Shown in pieces: positions 31,249-42,300 of a stretch of DNA of 64,000 bases; position 1 is the first letter of the stretch; each line of letters starts with the position of its first letter. The stretch spans positions 13,798,755-13,862,754 of the forward strand of contig CM018695.1 of NCBI GenBank assembly GCA_009363875.1, written 5' to 3'. A model generated the notes under the pieces. It worked only from the letters and a program-made list of their open reading frames with translations, did not search any database and was not told the DNA's origin. The translations under genes and the position numbers were made by a program. The DNA is from Mikania micrantha. Lineage: Eukaryota > Streptophyta > Magnoliopsida > Asterales > Asteraceae.

Positions 31249-31908
31249 TGATGCAAATCAAAAGGAAGAACGAGAAAATGTCGTTATCGCCAATATGGCC
31301 AAAGATCCGTACCTGGATTACTTGTATGCTCACAAGTATATCGGTCCAGACGGAAAGGAAATTCCTCCATTAGGAACTGTCATTGACAGCTGGTTTAATA
31401 AGCAAAATGATGGACCCCAGCGCCTAAGGAAGACAGAGCTACTTGGCTAGGGTAAACGAATGTCAATCTTCCAGAGCACACATTTATATCATATGATCAA
31501 AATCTATTCGCTGTTCACAACGATAGATCAGAAGTATGCTGCAGGATGTATGATAAGGAGAGAAACATATATCTGATCAAACGAATAAATGGAAATGTTG
31601 AGTTCTACAAAAGGAGAGAAACATATATCTAATCCAACTTCTTATCCTGGTATTTTGACGACAGAAACCTAGCCGCCATCATCCTCAGAAACAAAGACGA
31701 AATAGAAGACATTGATATAATTCTCGATCCCATGGATCTGTTGAAGTATGGAAAGGACGATATGATGAAGCTACACTCCTCTCCAATTAGAGTCTATCAT
31801 GGATTTGATGAAGAAGTAAAGCCATTTACGCGCACCGTCGCGTACGCTATAGAGTTGAAGCTATATGCAGGAGCTGGACCACACTCTATGACTCTTCCTA
31901 TTGGATGA
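31211..31908 (+). pseudogene. Env-like protein, C-terminal region
   Basis: Frame 2 to 31450 reads LFPNDDANQKEERENVVIAN, then DPYLDYLYAHKYIGPDGKEI. A frame change near 31440 leads into frame 1: EHTFISYDQNLFAVHNDRSE, IYLIKRINGNVEFYKR, a TAA near 31630, then YFDDRNLAAIILRNKDEIED, DIILDPMDLLKYGKDDMMKL and a TGA at 31906-31908. This part is absent from unit 1 because of the chimeric junction at 22788. A short direct repeat (AAGGAGAGAAACATATATCT) occurs at 31555 and 31611. The ORF ends 12 bp before the purine tract, so it is the last gene of the element. Confidence 0.65.
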
Positions 31909-31920
31909 CTTCGCTAGTCT

Positions 31921-31928
31921 AGGGGGAG
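31921..31928 (+). other. Element D terminal polypurine tract
   Basis: AGGGGGAG, two bases before the LTR start TGTAGAGCCC. It is identical in core to the internal tracts after each pol. Confidence 0.8.
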
Positions 31929-31930
31929 TT

Positions 31931-32304
31931 TGTAGAGCCCACTACATGATGAAGACTGACAAAGTCAACCATTGGAAGAGCTAAGGTCCAGAATTTTTGT
32001 TGATTTCGTGTACAAATGGTTAGAATACACCATGTGTTCGAGTACTCGAAATAGTTTTGTGTTAGATTTTGAGTACACCTAGATTAGTATAAATAGACGT
32101 ATTTTGTACTAGTTTAGGTTGGAATCCCGAGGCATTTTCTCTCTAGACGTATTGAGGCATCTGTACTCGAATTTCAGTATTTATACAAAGATTACATTTT
32201 TCTACTTGCATTCTTGATTCTAGCATGGATTCCGCATTTGTTAGACTCTGTTGGTGATGATTTGAGTGATAAAGCTACGTTCTTGATCCGGTCTAAGACT
32301 TACA
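31931..32304 (+). repeat. Element D 3' LTR (374 bp)
   Basis: It begins TGTAGAGCCCACTAC directly after the purine tract and ends AAGACTTACA at 32304, with short inverted ends (TGTA/TACA). A TATA box TATAAATA lies at 32088-32095. The TTCGAGTACTCGAA and GAGTACACC motifs of the spacers recur. At 32305 the sequence returns to element C gag (minus). No second LTR copy is in the window, so the right end rests on that return to gag. Confidence 0.75.
32088..32095 (+). promoter_or_regulatory. TATA box of the element D LTR
   Basis: TATAAATA, about 160 bp inside the LTR, the usual place for an LTR core promoter. In a 3' LTR it could drive reading toward element C gag. Confidence 0.55.
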
Positions 32305-32552
32305 TGCGTATATGTCAATCCTTTTCTCTAGAGTTGGTACCATGTCTGGCTCCAATGCTACCAACTCATGATAACGAGTAGTATAACCCAAATGGTGTGC
32401 ACCTTTCATCACATGGTTTGCCAGTTCTGTCTCCATCCTCTGCAGCTCATTCTTAGGACAAAATTCGTTCCTCAGTTTAGTCTTGAAATCTTCCCATGGA
32501 ATTGCCATTGCTTCTTGTCTTCCTCTAGCCTGGATCTGTGAATTCCACCATG
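32305..32552 (-). pseudogene. Element C gag core fragment
   Basis: On the minus strand the text is WWNSQIQARGRQEAMAIPWE, then LRNEFCPKNELQRMETELAN, HVMKGAHHLGYTTRYHELVA and VPTLEKRIDIYA: the retrotransposon gag capsid-like core. The frame is open, but the N-terminal side is replaced at about 32552 by an inverted LTR. The downstream side is cut by the element D LTR at 32304. The same residues occur again at 37485-37975 and 38563-38815, so the gag is present in at least three partial copies. Confidence 0.82.
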
Positions 32553-35500
32553 TACAAACTAGGTGCATTACATGTATACTATTATCATTTGATGTTTGAC
32601 ACAAAACTATTACACACTTTATTTCAGAAACATGCCTCATAACCATGGTTAAACAGTCAGAAACATATCTGACAACACAGAGCTGTCACATGAATGTTGG
32701 TTAGGATTCTATTGTGTATAAACGTATGTGAGGTTGTACAGAACAAAACAATAACGGATGTCGTTATGTGAATGCTAAACTGACAGATTATATGTATACA
32801 CGACGATCTGTACGAATATATTTGAAAGTTTAACATTCTGAATGATGTCTAATAATTAGAAAATCATATTGAAAAGTGTAGTTATCCTTCTGTTCGAACG
32901 GGTGACGATCCAAACGAATACGCGCGACGACTGTACGATTCGATTTAAACAGATAAAACTTAACGTTTTCTGAAATTTAAAATAAACGGAAGGTATTTAG
33001 TTAATTTACTAGGAATTACAGCCTAAATGAAATTTATAAACTCTATTTTAAAAACCGTAACGAATCGTTACGAAAACCAACGAAAATCGACGCTTATACG
33101 CGAAAACGAGCGAAACCGAACGAGCCCGAAAATACCCGGGTAGTAGAAAGCATTTAATAAGGCATTAAACGCCATTTCCCTTCCCTACCTACCAGCCTTC
33201 TTCCCTAATTCGTCAATTCCTCTCTCTAGAAACCAAACCCTAGAATGTCATTTCTTCACCAAATCGAGCCATCTTTGTGTCAAAACGACCACAACAACTT
33301 GTAGATCGCGAAAGTACAAGAGTTTAGAGCTTGGAATCATCTTAAACGAGGTGAATTTGAGTTTAAAGTCACGATTTTTAGGGTTTTAAAACCCTTGGTT
33401 CAAACCCTCACCCCAACCGGTTCTAGACCGCTCAAACCTTAGGGAAATACACAAAATCACTCTAGGATAGGATAGGAATTTGGGGGAAACACATTTCTTA
33501 GGCTTAAACTCGAAATGGTTGAAGTGAAATGCTGGTTTCGAACAAGCGAACGGGGACACGCATGCCGGCCGAATGGCCACAGGCCGACTGACACACGACC
33601 GAACCAGCACCCATGCGAATGACTTCGTGCGACTGACCCCAGGGGCCGAATGGACATCATCAGTCGGGTGGCTAGCCACATTCGGCCGAAGATCACCATT
33701 CGTGTGGCAAACCCTATTCGGCAAAGCGTTTGATTCGTTTAACATATCCATTCGGGTGACCACCTTATTTCGGCCGAGCAACTACATTCGCATAACATTC
33801 TTTCGATCAGTTAGTCGAGACGAACGTGTCAAACGAATGGAAGCAATTGTAAATCCTATTTGAACAACGAACGTTTTCTCATATTGCATGCATGCATGGG
33901 AAAACCCATTAGGGTTTCATGAGTTTGCAACTGATTGGTATTGTCCGAGATCAAATGTTTTCAAACCCTAGTTATTCTAGGTTATTTGAACATATAAGTA
34001 AAAGGTTATGACTATTTGAGTACTTAGAATCTAATTAAATTGAGGGAAAATCTCCAAAGAAGTTGGTGACGTTACACAATAAGCCTCGTGGTCATGTGTA
34101 TATTCACTTACTTCGTGTTTCATAACTACTAAGTTTTACAACATTAAAACCTTTACGAACTTGCAAACATATGTAACGAGTCAAGTGTCAATTTTTATCA
34201 AAGAACTAAGGAAAACAAGTTGAGGATTATAAAGAATCAAGAAACAAATTAAGTATAGGTGTTGAATACATTGTTAACACCCAATACTTAGAAATTTCAT
34301 GCAAACATCTATAACTACATTAGATCGTTCAATTGAACTTTCTAGGATGGGTTACACACAAGAATGTTCAAAAGACTATGAATAACAGGAATTAAAGAAG
34401 GACTTAGGGTTAATCGAGTAAGATTAATCTAAGTCTAACATGTTAACTTATATTTCTTAAAATTACTTATGTTTTAATAAAACCAAATGACTTATAAAAA
34501 TTTCTTTATTTAAGATGATTTTAAAAAAAATCAACTAATTTCTAACTTAAAGATTTATAACTTAAAATGGGTTTTATTAAAGATGTTTTACCTCAAAGGC
34601 CATGAATGTAATAAATTATACCTTATATAAGTAAGGTTTAAAGGTGATTAACCACGGGATAATGGATTAAAGAGGGTGACTAGCATAGAATAGCTAGAGA
34701 GACTTAGAAACACATTAGTAAAGCTTAAGACACATAGTCACACACCGAGACCAAAACCCCATATACGTCATCATCGAACACTTATCGTATTCAAACCCTG
34801 ATAAACCCAGGTACTGAAGATACTTAAGCCACAATTAACGAGCGCGCATATCTGTTGTGATTCATTACATAGCACCACAGGTGAGTTCATTCCCCTTTTC
34901 TAAACATTTTTGTATTATAAACGCGGGGCTGAGAAGCAAGCGTAAATTATTTTCCTTGGATTATATTTACTTAAACGCTTTTACTTCATATATGGTTTAC
35001 ATTTATATTAGTTACCTTAAATTTTGGCTAGGTAAACTATTTGCAGGCTTTCCAAAATGAGTTATCTATTCATCACGAGTAGACAACTGTTTTAAATCAA
35101 AGAACTATTTTAACAGTATATTTTCAAAGAACTAACGATCTAAAACAAAGTACTATTTTCAACAGTGTGTTTTCATAGAACTAACGATCTAAAATAGAGA
35201 ACTATTGTCAGCAGTGTGTTTTCAAAGAACTAACGATCTAACTCAAAGAACTATGTTTGGTGGTGTGATTTCAAAGAACTAAAGATCTATTTCAAAGAAC
35301 TAGGTACAACGATCTATTTCAGAGGAATGTCTGGGAAATATTCAAAGATAGCATATGCCAAAGAACTAAAGAAATATACGAACAAGAACGAACTATGGAC
35401 GATCTAGACGAAACTATGAGATCCTATACATCAAAAGATGTCCTAGCTAGACTGATTGATTATAGGTCGCATGCTTGATGATATTTACAGTATCCTCATA

Positions 35501-36637
35501 AGTTGGGGAATATCGTGGGAGATATCAAAGATAACTTGTGCCAACGAATCAAGAAGGAAACAAAAATCCTACATTTCAAGAAGTCCTAGCTAGACCGTTT
35601 GATTAGTAGGTCACATGTTTGATGATATCTACAGAATTCCCTATAGTACTAAGAACCTTGATTGCTATACTAGTCTACTCGAGTATGACCAAGGCCCAAT
35701 CATTAGGTCTTTGATATTATTAAATTTTTACTAATTTATTTATTTAACATTTAATGTAATGTTTCTACAAATGCTAAGGTTGATCATGATTGTGTGATGA
35801 ACTTAAGGAATCAAGAGAATTTCTATATTTTGTGGAACTAAGAACTAAAGAACTAGTGTGTCGATGGTGTGGAATGAAACGCTTAATTATTATTTTTAAA
35901 CAATATGTTATGCGGTTCGGTATGAGGTGGCTGGTGGCTGGGCTGGCGGTAAGCTTGACCCTACATATGCCCTATATATAAGCATACTTGATTGGATAAC
36001 ATAGGTGGTTGTTGATGAGGTTAAGGTTGTCATTACGGGTGATCAGGGTTAACAGATTTTGAGGTTATTCAAATGTTGTGAATCAAAGGTATGGGATGAA
36101 ATGCTTAATTATCACCTCGAACAATATATCATGTGGTTTGGTATGTGGTGGGCTGGTGGCTGGGCTGACAGTAAGCTTGACCCTACATATGCCCTATATA
36201 TAAGTATACTGAATTACTTCTAAACAAAATTGTATGAACTCACCAACCATGTGTTGACTTGATCTTTTTTCATGACTTCTGAGGTGACGAACTGGTCTGA
36301 CTAAGAAGTTTAATGCTTTTGACTAGAATGCCCAGATAGAGGACCTAGTATTTTGGACAAGCATATTTTTGAACATCATTATATAAATTATTTTGTGCAT
36401 ATTGTGTAGATACAAGATAGATGAATTATGATGTTGATAGTAGATTTACATTGTTAAATTATGAACGAAAATGATGAAATTAAACTTTGTAATTATATTT
36501 CATTTAGCATTTTCTTATTATATATCATGTGCAATGTAAACAATCTGATCATCATGATTATCATTCCCGATATCACGCCCCGGGACCTTTTCGCCCGACG
36601 AGACACACGATCCGGCCTGCCGGGTCGGGGTGTAATA
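32553..36637 (+). repeat. Inverted (plus-oriented) LTR of the element C family (~4.1 kb)
   Basis: It reads the reverse complement of 9202-13328. Matching landmarks are the GTATACTATC region near the left end, the CGCGCGTATTCG-type segment (about 32900), the CATTCG-rich stretch (33560-33840), the TCAAAGAACTAACGATCTA repeats (35100-35290) and the twin TATA modules (35973-35982, 36193-36202). The last bases are GGTCGGGGTGTAATA. The first ~80 bp of the LTR are missing, because the left end is fused to gag text. A primer site follows, so this is a 5' LTR of a second, plus-oriented copy. Confidence 0.88.
35080..35320 (+). repeat. AAAGAACTAACGATCTA repeat cluster in the LTR
   Basis: Units of roughly 45-55 bp built on TCAAAGAACTAACGATCTA and CAGTGTGTTTTCA recur four to five times with drift. 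The reverse complement form (AGTTCTTTGAAA) appears at 10605-10750 and 40780-40920. Confidence 0.6.
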
Positions 36638-36640
36638 GAT

Positions 36641-36653
36641 TGGTATCAGAGCC
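36641..36653 (+). other. Primer binding site of the plus-oriented C copy
   Basis: TGGTATCAGAGCC begins 3 bp after the LTR end. It is complementary to the 3' end of plant initiator methionine tRNA, the common minus-strand primer. Confidence 0.85.
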
Positions 36654-36810
36654 ATGGTTATAGATAAATTTAGGACATTTATTTAAATGGTTTGGCCTAG
36701 ACTATAACCTAGGGACCCATGTAGAGAACACAGGACATAGGATTTTAATTGCATTGTGTCTTCTACATTCGATCATTGCACTAACCGATATCCTATTGGT
36801 TATGATCAGA

Positions 36811-37185
36811 ATGCCGCCGAGAAGACCACCTCCTCTATTGACACCACCACCACCCCCACCTCCTCCTCCCCTACACACTCCATCTCCAGACCCGAACGTG
36901 AACCAAAATCTGGATCCTGCTACTATTGCCTTAGCAATCTTACTGAGCAGTCATCTGACTAATCAGCTGCAAGAGGTGATTCCAGATATGATCAACCGTA
37001 TTCTAAACAACAGCAACAACTCTGGGAATTCGTCAGGAGAGGCCAGTGGGAATACTAGCAATGCATCTAACTACTCCTACAAGTCATTTGTGGGATGTAA
37101 GCCGCCGAGTTTCAACGGTACTGAAGGAGCCGTTGGATTAATCCAATGGATTGAGAATATGGAAACTACTTTGGACATGGGATGA
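36811..37185 (+). pseudogene. Gag N-terminus of the plus-oriented C copy
   Basis: The start is placed at ATG 36811 (MPPRRPPPLLTPPPPPPPPP), the start shared with the minus copy at 39175; an in-frame upstream ATG is at 36802. After the proline tract come NQNLDPATIALAILLSSHL, VIPDMINRI, an Asn/Ser-rich linker and YKSFVGCKPPSFNGTEGAVG, then METTLDMG. The frame ends at 37185. From 37170 the text jumps to a shifted DDFKTLLRK piece, skipping about 40 residues of gag core, and then inverts. Gag would form the particle shell; only the first third is left here. Confidence 0.82.
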
Positions 37186-37260
37186 TTTCAAGACACTACT
37201 GCGGAAGTGCTAACCTGTAAGGGGCAATGATCTCATGTCTTGAAATCATCCCATGTTCAC
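37171..37260. repeat. Palindromic junction between two inverted gag pieces
   Basis: ACATGGGATGATTTCAAGAC (from about 37172) is repeated as a perfect inverted copy GTCTTGAAATCATCCCATGT (ending about 37256), separated by about 45 bp. The spacer reads as an RT N-terminal fragment (APYRLAL) on the minus strand. The left arm belongs to plus-strand gag, the right arm to minus-strand gag. Confidence 0.75.
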
Positions 37261-37975
37261 CACAATTATAGCATCCACCATTGTTCTGATTCTGATTGTT
37301 TGGTGGAGGGAGAGCTAAAGCAACATTATTGACTGCTTGATTAGGTGCCATTCTGCAGTGTTGGACCCAATGGCCCTTCCTTTCCACATCCTGTGCAGTG
37401 TTTGCAAGGAGTGGTTACAGCATGATGATACTGACACTTCGCACACAAAGGAAACATGTCGGTGTAAGGTTTCTTGTGTAGGTTCTATGACGCAACGGCT
37501 ACTTGATTAAGTGGAGTGACCAACGTGTAGTTCTTGATGACCTTTTGTTTCTTCTTGGGATGATGGTGGGGTTCCTTTGCTGATTCCTCCTTGTTCTTGC
37601 CTGAGTCAGCCTCCTTCTTTAGGGTTCCCAAGGCTGCCATCAAGTCAGTGAGTTTCCCTGACAGGCTAACAGCTGACTCCAAGGTGACTGGGTTTGCTGA
37701 AATAACCAAACCATGTATGCAGGCTGGGAGTCCACCTACATATATGTCAATCCTTTTCTCGAGAGTTGGTACCATGTCTGGAACCCGTGCTACTAACTCG
37801 TAATAACGGGTAGTATAACCCAAGTGATCTGCTCCTTTCATCACATGGTTTGACAATTCCGCCTCCATTCTCTGCAGCTCGTTCTTAAGACAGAATTCAC
37901 TCCGCAGTAGTGTCTTAAAATCATCCCATGGCATTGCCATTGCTTCTTTTCTTCCTCGGGCTTGGATCTGTGATT
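37196..37975 (-). pseudogene. Element C gag fragment with zinc knuckles
   Basis: From 37975 down, the minus strand reads QIQARGRKEAMAMPWDDFKT, NELQRMEAELSNHVMKGADH, RIDIYVGGLPACIHGLVISA, ESAVSLSGKLTDLMAALGTL, then a Lys-rich stretch and a stop near 37485. Zinc-knuckle text follows: CKHCTGCGKKGHWVQHC, then CYNCGEHG (37196-37460). After CYNCGEHG it breaks into an RT-like IIAPYRLAL, so PR and the start of RT are deleted. Its upstream side at 37976 is joined to a plus-oriented LTR piece. Confidence 0.82.
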
Positions 37976-38562
37976 TCAGCAGTGTGTTTTCAAAGAACTA
38001 ACGATCTAACTCAAAGAACTATGTTTGGTGGTGTGATTTCAAAGAACTAAAGATCTATTTCAAAGAACTAGGTACAACGATCTATTTCAGATGAATGTCT
38101 TGGAAATATTCAAAGATAGCATGTGCCAAAGAACTAAAGAACTATACGAACAAGAATGAACTATGGACGATCTAGACGAAACTATGAAATCCTATGCATC
38201 AAAAGATATCCTAGCTAGACTGATTGATTATAGGTCCATGCTTTTGATTATGATGCCCAGATAGAGGACCTAGTATTTTGGACGTGCATATTTTTAGGCA
38301 TCATTATACAAATTATTTTGTACATCTTGTGCAGATACAAGATAGATGAATTATGATGTTGATGGTAGATTTACATTGTTAAATTATGAACGAAACTGAT
38401 GTAATTTAACTTTGTAATTCTATTTCATTTAGCATTTTCTCATTATATATCATGTGCAATGTAAACAATCTGATCATCATGATTATCATTCCCGATATCA
38501 CGCCCCGGGACCTTTCCGCCCGCAAGATACACGATCCGGCCTGCCTGCTCGGGGTGTGACAG
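37976..38562 (+). repeat. Two joined LTR pieces of the C family (plus orientation)
   Basis: 37976-38240 matches 35212-35475 and 38242-38562 matches about 36312-36637, so about 840 bp of LTR is missing at 38241. The right end CTCGGGGTGTGACA is a true LTR terminus. It is followed at once by minus-strand gag, not by a primer site. Confidence 0.8.
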
Positions 38563-38845
38563 TCTGATAGCTGACTCTAACTTTCATCACATGGTTTGCC
38601 AGTTCAGTCTCCATCCTCTGCAGCTTATTCTTTGGACAAAATTCTTTCCTCAGTAGAGTCTTGAAATCTTCCCATGGCATTGCCATTGTTTCTTCTCTTC
38701 CTCTATCATGGATCTGTGAATTCCACCATGTCAAAGCTCGCTTGTTGAATGATCCCACAGAGTAACGACCCTTGTGGTGCTCTGAACAACTGCTAATGTC
38801 CAGAGTAGTCTCCATTTTCTCAATCCATTGGATTAATACAACGGC
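38563..38845 (-). pseudogene. Element C gag core, third partial copy
   Basis: The minus strand reads METTLDISSCSEHHKGRYSV, then FNKRALTWWNSQIHDRGREE, DFKTLLRKEFCPKNKLQRME and ANHVMK. There it is cut by an LTR terminus at about 38585. The upstream end joins the N-terminal gag at 38846 across a frame change, so this is the natural continuation of the gag starting at 39175. Confidence 0.82.
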
Positions 38846-39175
38846 TCATTTAGTACCGCTGAAACTAGGTGGCTTACATCCTACGAAAGACTTGTAGGAG
38901 TAATTAGATGCATTGTCAGTATTCCCACTGGCCTCTCTTGATGAGTGCCCGGAGTTGCCGCTGTTGTTCTGGATAAGGTTAATCATATCTGGGATTACCT
39001 TTTTCAGCTCATTCGTCAGCTGGCTGCTCAGGAGAGTTGCTAGTGCACGAGTAGCAGGATCCAGATTCTGGTTCACGTTCGGATCAGGAGGTGGAGTGAG
39101 TGGGGGAGGAGGAGGTGGAAGAGGATGTGGCGGTGGTGGTGGAGGTAGTAGAGGAGATGGTCTTCTCGGTGGCAT
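38846..39175 (-). pseudogene. Element C gag N-terminus
   Basis: ATG at 39175 (MPPRRPSPLLPPPPPPHPLP), chosen because the plus copy starts identically at 36811. The proline tract is followed by NQNLDPATRALATLLSSQLT, VIPDMINLIQNN and a Ser/Asn-rich linker to YKSFVGCKPPSFSGTK, where the frame ends (38846). The gene lies about 170 bp after the primer site, as expected for the first ORF of this element. Confidence 0.82.
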
Positions 39176-39332
39176 TCTGATCATAACCAATAGAATATTG
39201 GTTAGTGCAATGACCGAATGCAGAAGACACAATGCAAATATTCCTAAGTCTTGTGGTCTCTACAAGAAGGGTTCTTAGGTTATAGTCTAGGTCAAACCGT
39301 TTAAATAATGACCTATATTTCTCAATAACCAT

Positions 39333-39346
39333 GGCTCTAATACCAA
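39333..39346 (-). other. Primer binding site of element C
   Basis: On the minus strand TTGGTATTAGAGCC follows the LTR end by 2-3 bp. It is the initiator-methionine tRNA site with one change from TGGTATCAGAGCC. Confidence 0.85.
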
Positions 39347-39348
39347 TC

Positions 39349-42300
39349 TGTCACACCCCGAGCCAGCGGGCCAGATCGTGTGTCTCGTAGGGGGGAAAGG
39401 TCCCGGGGCGCGATATCGGGAATGATAATCGTGTTGATCAGATTGTTTACATTGCACATGCTATATAATGAGAAAGCGCTAAATAAAGTAGAATTACAAA
39501 ATTAGATTACATTAGTTTCGTTTATAATTTACCAATGTAAATCCACTATCAATAATCATAATTCTTCTATCTTGTATCTGCACAAGATATACAAAATAAT
39601 TTGTATAATGATGTTCAAAATTATGTGCGTCCAAAATACTAGGTCCTCTATCTGGGCATCCTAGTCAAAAGCACGAACTTCTTAGTTAGACATGTTCGTC
39701 ACCTGAGAAGTCATGCAAAAAGATCAAGTCAACACATGGTTGGTGAGTTCATATGTATTTAGGTTTAAAAATGAATTTGACCAAACCTGACAAGTGACAA
39801 CCTTAACCTTACACATTTTCACCTATCATATCCAATCCAGTATGCTTATATATAGGACATATGTAGGGTCAAGCCCAGCCACTAGCCCACCACATACCAG
39901 ACCACATATGATATTGCTCTGAATGATAATTAAGCGTTTCACTCTCTTCCGTTATCTCAACTTGTTTGTTAGATCGTTCTTGTTTCTCTGATTCACCAAC
40001 CTGAATGACAACCTTAACCTCACTAACAACAACCTATCCTATCCAATCTAGTATGCTTATATATAGGGCATATGTAGGGTCAAGCCCAGCCACCAGCCCA
40101 CCACATACCAGACCACATAAGATATTGTTCTTAGTGATAATTAAGCGTTTCATACCTCATCATCCACACAATAGTTCTTTAGTTCTTAGTTCTTGTAGTT
40201 TCACAAAAATATGGAAATCCTCTTGATTCCTTAAGTCCATCACACAATCATGATCAACCATAGCATTTGTAGAAACATACATTAAATGCTTAAATAAATA
40301 AATAAATAGATAAACATTTAATAAAATCTAAGACCTAACGATTGGGCCTTGGTCATACTCGAGTAGACTAGTCTAGCAATCAAAGGTTCTTATGAGTTGA
40401 GGAAATTTGTAAATATCATCAAGCATGCGACCTATAATCAATCAGTCTAGCTAGGACATCTTTTGATGTATAGGATTTCATAGTTTCGTCTAGATTGTCC
40501 ATAGTTCGTCCTTGTTCGTATAGATCGTTAGTTCTTTGGCACATGCTATCTTTGAATATTTCCCAAACATTCCTCAGAAAATAGTTCGTAGGATTTAGTG
40601 GTTACTGTAAGTGGCATCAAACATGCAGCTTATAATCAAACGGTCTAGCTAGGACTTCTTGAATTATAGGTCTTTTGTTTTGTTATTGGCACATGTTATC
40701 TTTGACACTTCCCAGATAATCCACAATTAAATTGATTCCTCCAAAACATTGATACGTCACACGTCTTTAGCTCTTTGAAAACACGCCACTGAAGAATAGT
40801 TCTTTGAAATAGTTAGTTCTTTGATAACGCACTGCTGAAAGATAGTTCTTTGAAATAGTTCGTTAGTTCTTTGAAAATAGATCTTTTGAAAACAGTTCTT
40901 TGGTTTGAAATAGTTATCTACTCATGATGAATAAATAACCCATTTAGAAAGCTTACAAATAGTTTGCTTAGACAAGATCTAAGATAACTATTATACATGT
41001 AAAACATTTATGAAGTAAAAGCATATAAGTAAAATATATTCCAAGGAAAATAATTTACGCATGCTTCTCAGCCCGGAGTTTATAAAACAAAAAAGTTTAG
41101 AATAGGGTCAATGAACTCACCTGTGTTGCTATGTAATGAATCACAACAGACATGCGCGCTCGTTACTTGTAGATTAGGTATATTCGATACCTGTGTTAAT
41201 TTATTAGGGTTTGAATACGATAAGTGTTCGAAGATGACGTATATAGGGTTTGGTCTCGGAGTGTGACTAAGTGTTCTATGACTTCCTAGTGTGTTACTAT
41301 AATTCCCTCTAATTATACTAGGTTACTTACCATTTATGAACCCTTATCTCGTAGGTAATCACCACTAAACCTTAGTTATATAAGGTTTATATTAATTACA
41401 TCCATGATTCTTTTAAGTATATCATCATTTATAAAATCCGTTTTAAGTTGGAAAAACATTAAGTTTAGAAATCAGTTAGGGTGTTTTTAAACCATTTCAT
41501 TTTAATTAAAACATAAGTTATTTTATTTACAAAGATTATAAGTTAATTAGTATGTTAGACTTAGGTTAATCTCACTTGATTAACTCTAAGTCCTTCGTTA
41601 GTTCTTTGCTTTGACCTCGTTCTCATTCGTTCTTGAGTCGATTATCAACTTAGGTTATCCCTTTGGGTGACCAAGTCGATTATCGAAGTGATGAAAAGTT
41701 CTAAGTATTGGGGGTTGGTCATACTAAATGATCATAACCCATATTTAGTTATCTTCCTTGTGATTCGTAGTTCTTTGTTCTTCCATTGATTTCAACCCGG
41801 TTCCCTTATTTCTTTGATTTCATAAGCACTCGTCATGTTACACTTTATAGTACCCCATTAAGTATACACGATTATATAACCCAATTTAATTATATAGAAA
41901 CCCACGTTAAATGTATGAATATTAGGGTTTTGGGTTGATACTCGGTTAACCACCCTTAAACACAATTCATTTCCAACAACCTCACTCATGGTTTCATTAA
42001 ACAAAACCCAAGTATGTTAACCCACATGATGACTATTACCCATGTCTATATTTTGAAATGGTTTAGAAAGGTTTCTATATTGAAATCCTTGGCATAGTTG
42101 ATTATAAATCCGGTTATCACTTCCCGAAAACCCTAATGATTTTTCATCCATGCATTCTAACCATATGAAAACACCTAGTACATCCTAGGGTTGTTGTACG
42201 AATGTAGCTCTATTCGGTTACGTGGGTCATGCGAATATATAAGGATGGTCATGCGAGTGTAGCTGTCATGCGAGTGAAATGATTGACCGAATAGGGATGG

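Larger units (their letters stand above)
16441..32304 (+). mobile_element. Element D: Sirevirus-like copia tandem array with env-like genes
   Basis: Ty1/copia order (PR, INT, RT, RNase H) with the Sirevirus-style box YVDDIIFGST and a post-pol env-like ORF defines the class. Unit 1 starts inside integrase at 16441 and contains pol end, a 1.9 kb spacer and env-like text to 22788. Unit 2 follows directly: gag/pol from 22789, a 1.9 kb spacer, env-like 28448-31908, PPT (31921-31928) and LTR (31931-32304). No LTR lies between the units, and the 5' LTR and most of gag are absent, lost at the 16440/16441 junction. It lies in the gag-protease region of element C. Confidence 0.85.

Noticed and set aside
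33386..33863. Three overlapping ORFs of 80-131 codons on both strands
   Set aside because: They lie in the CATTCG-rich part of an LTR; the other LTR copies break the frames.
38913..39278. Glycine-rich ORF on the + strand
   Set aside because: Antisense of the proline-rich gag N-terminus of element C (38846-39175).
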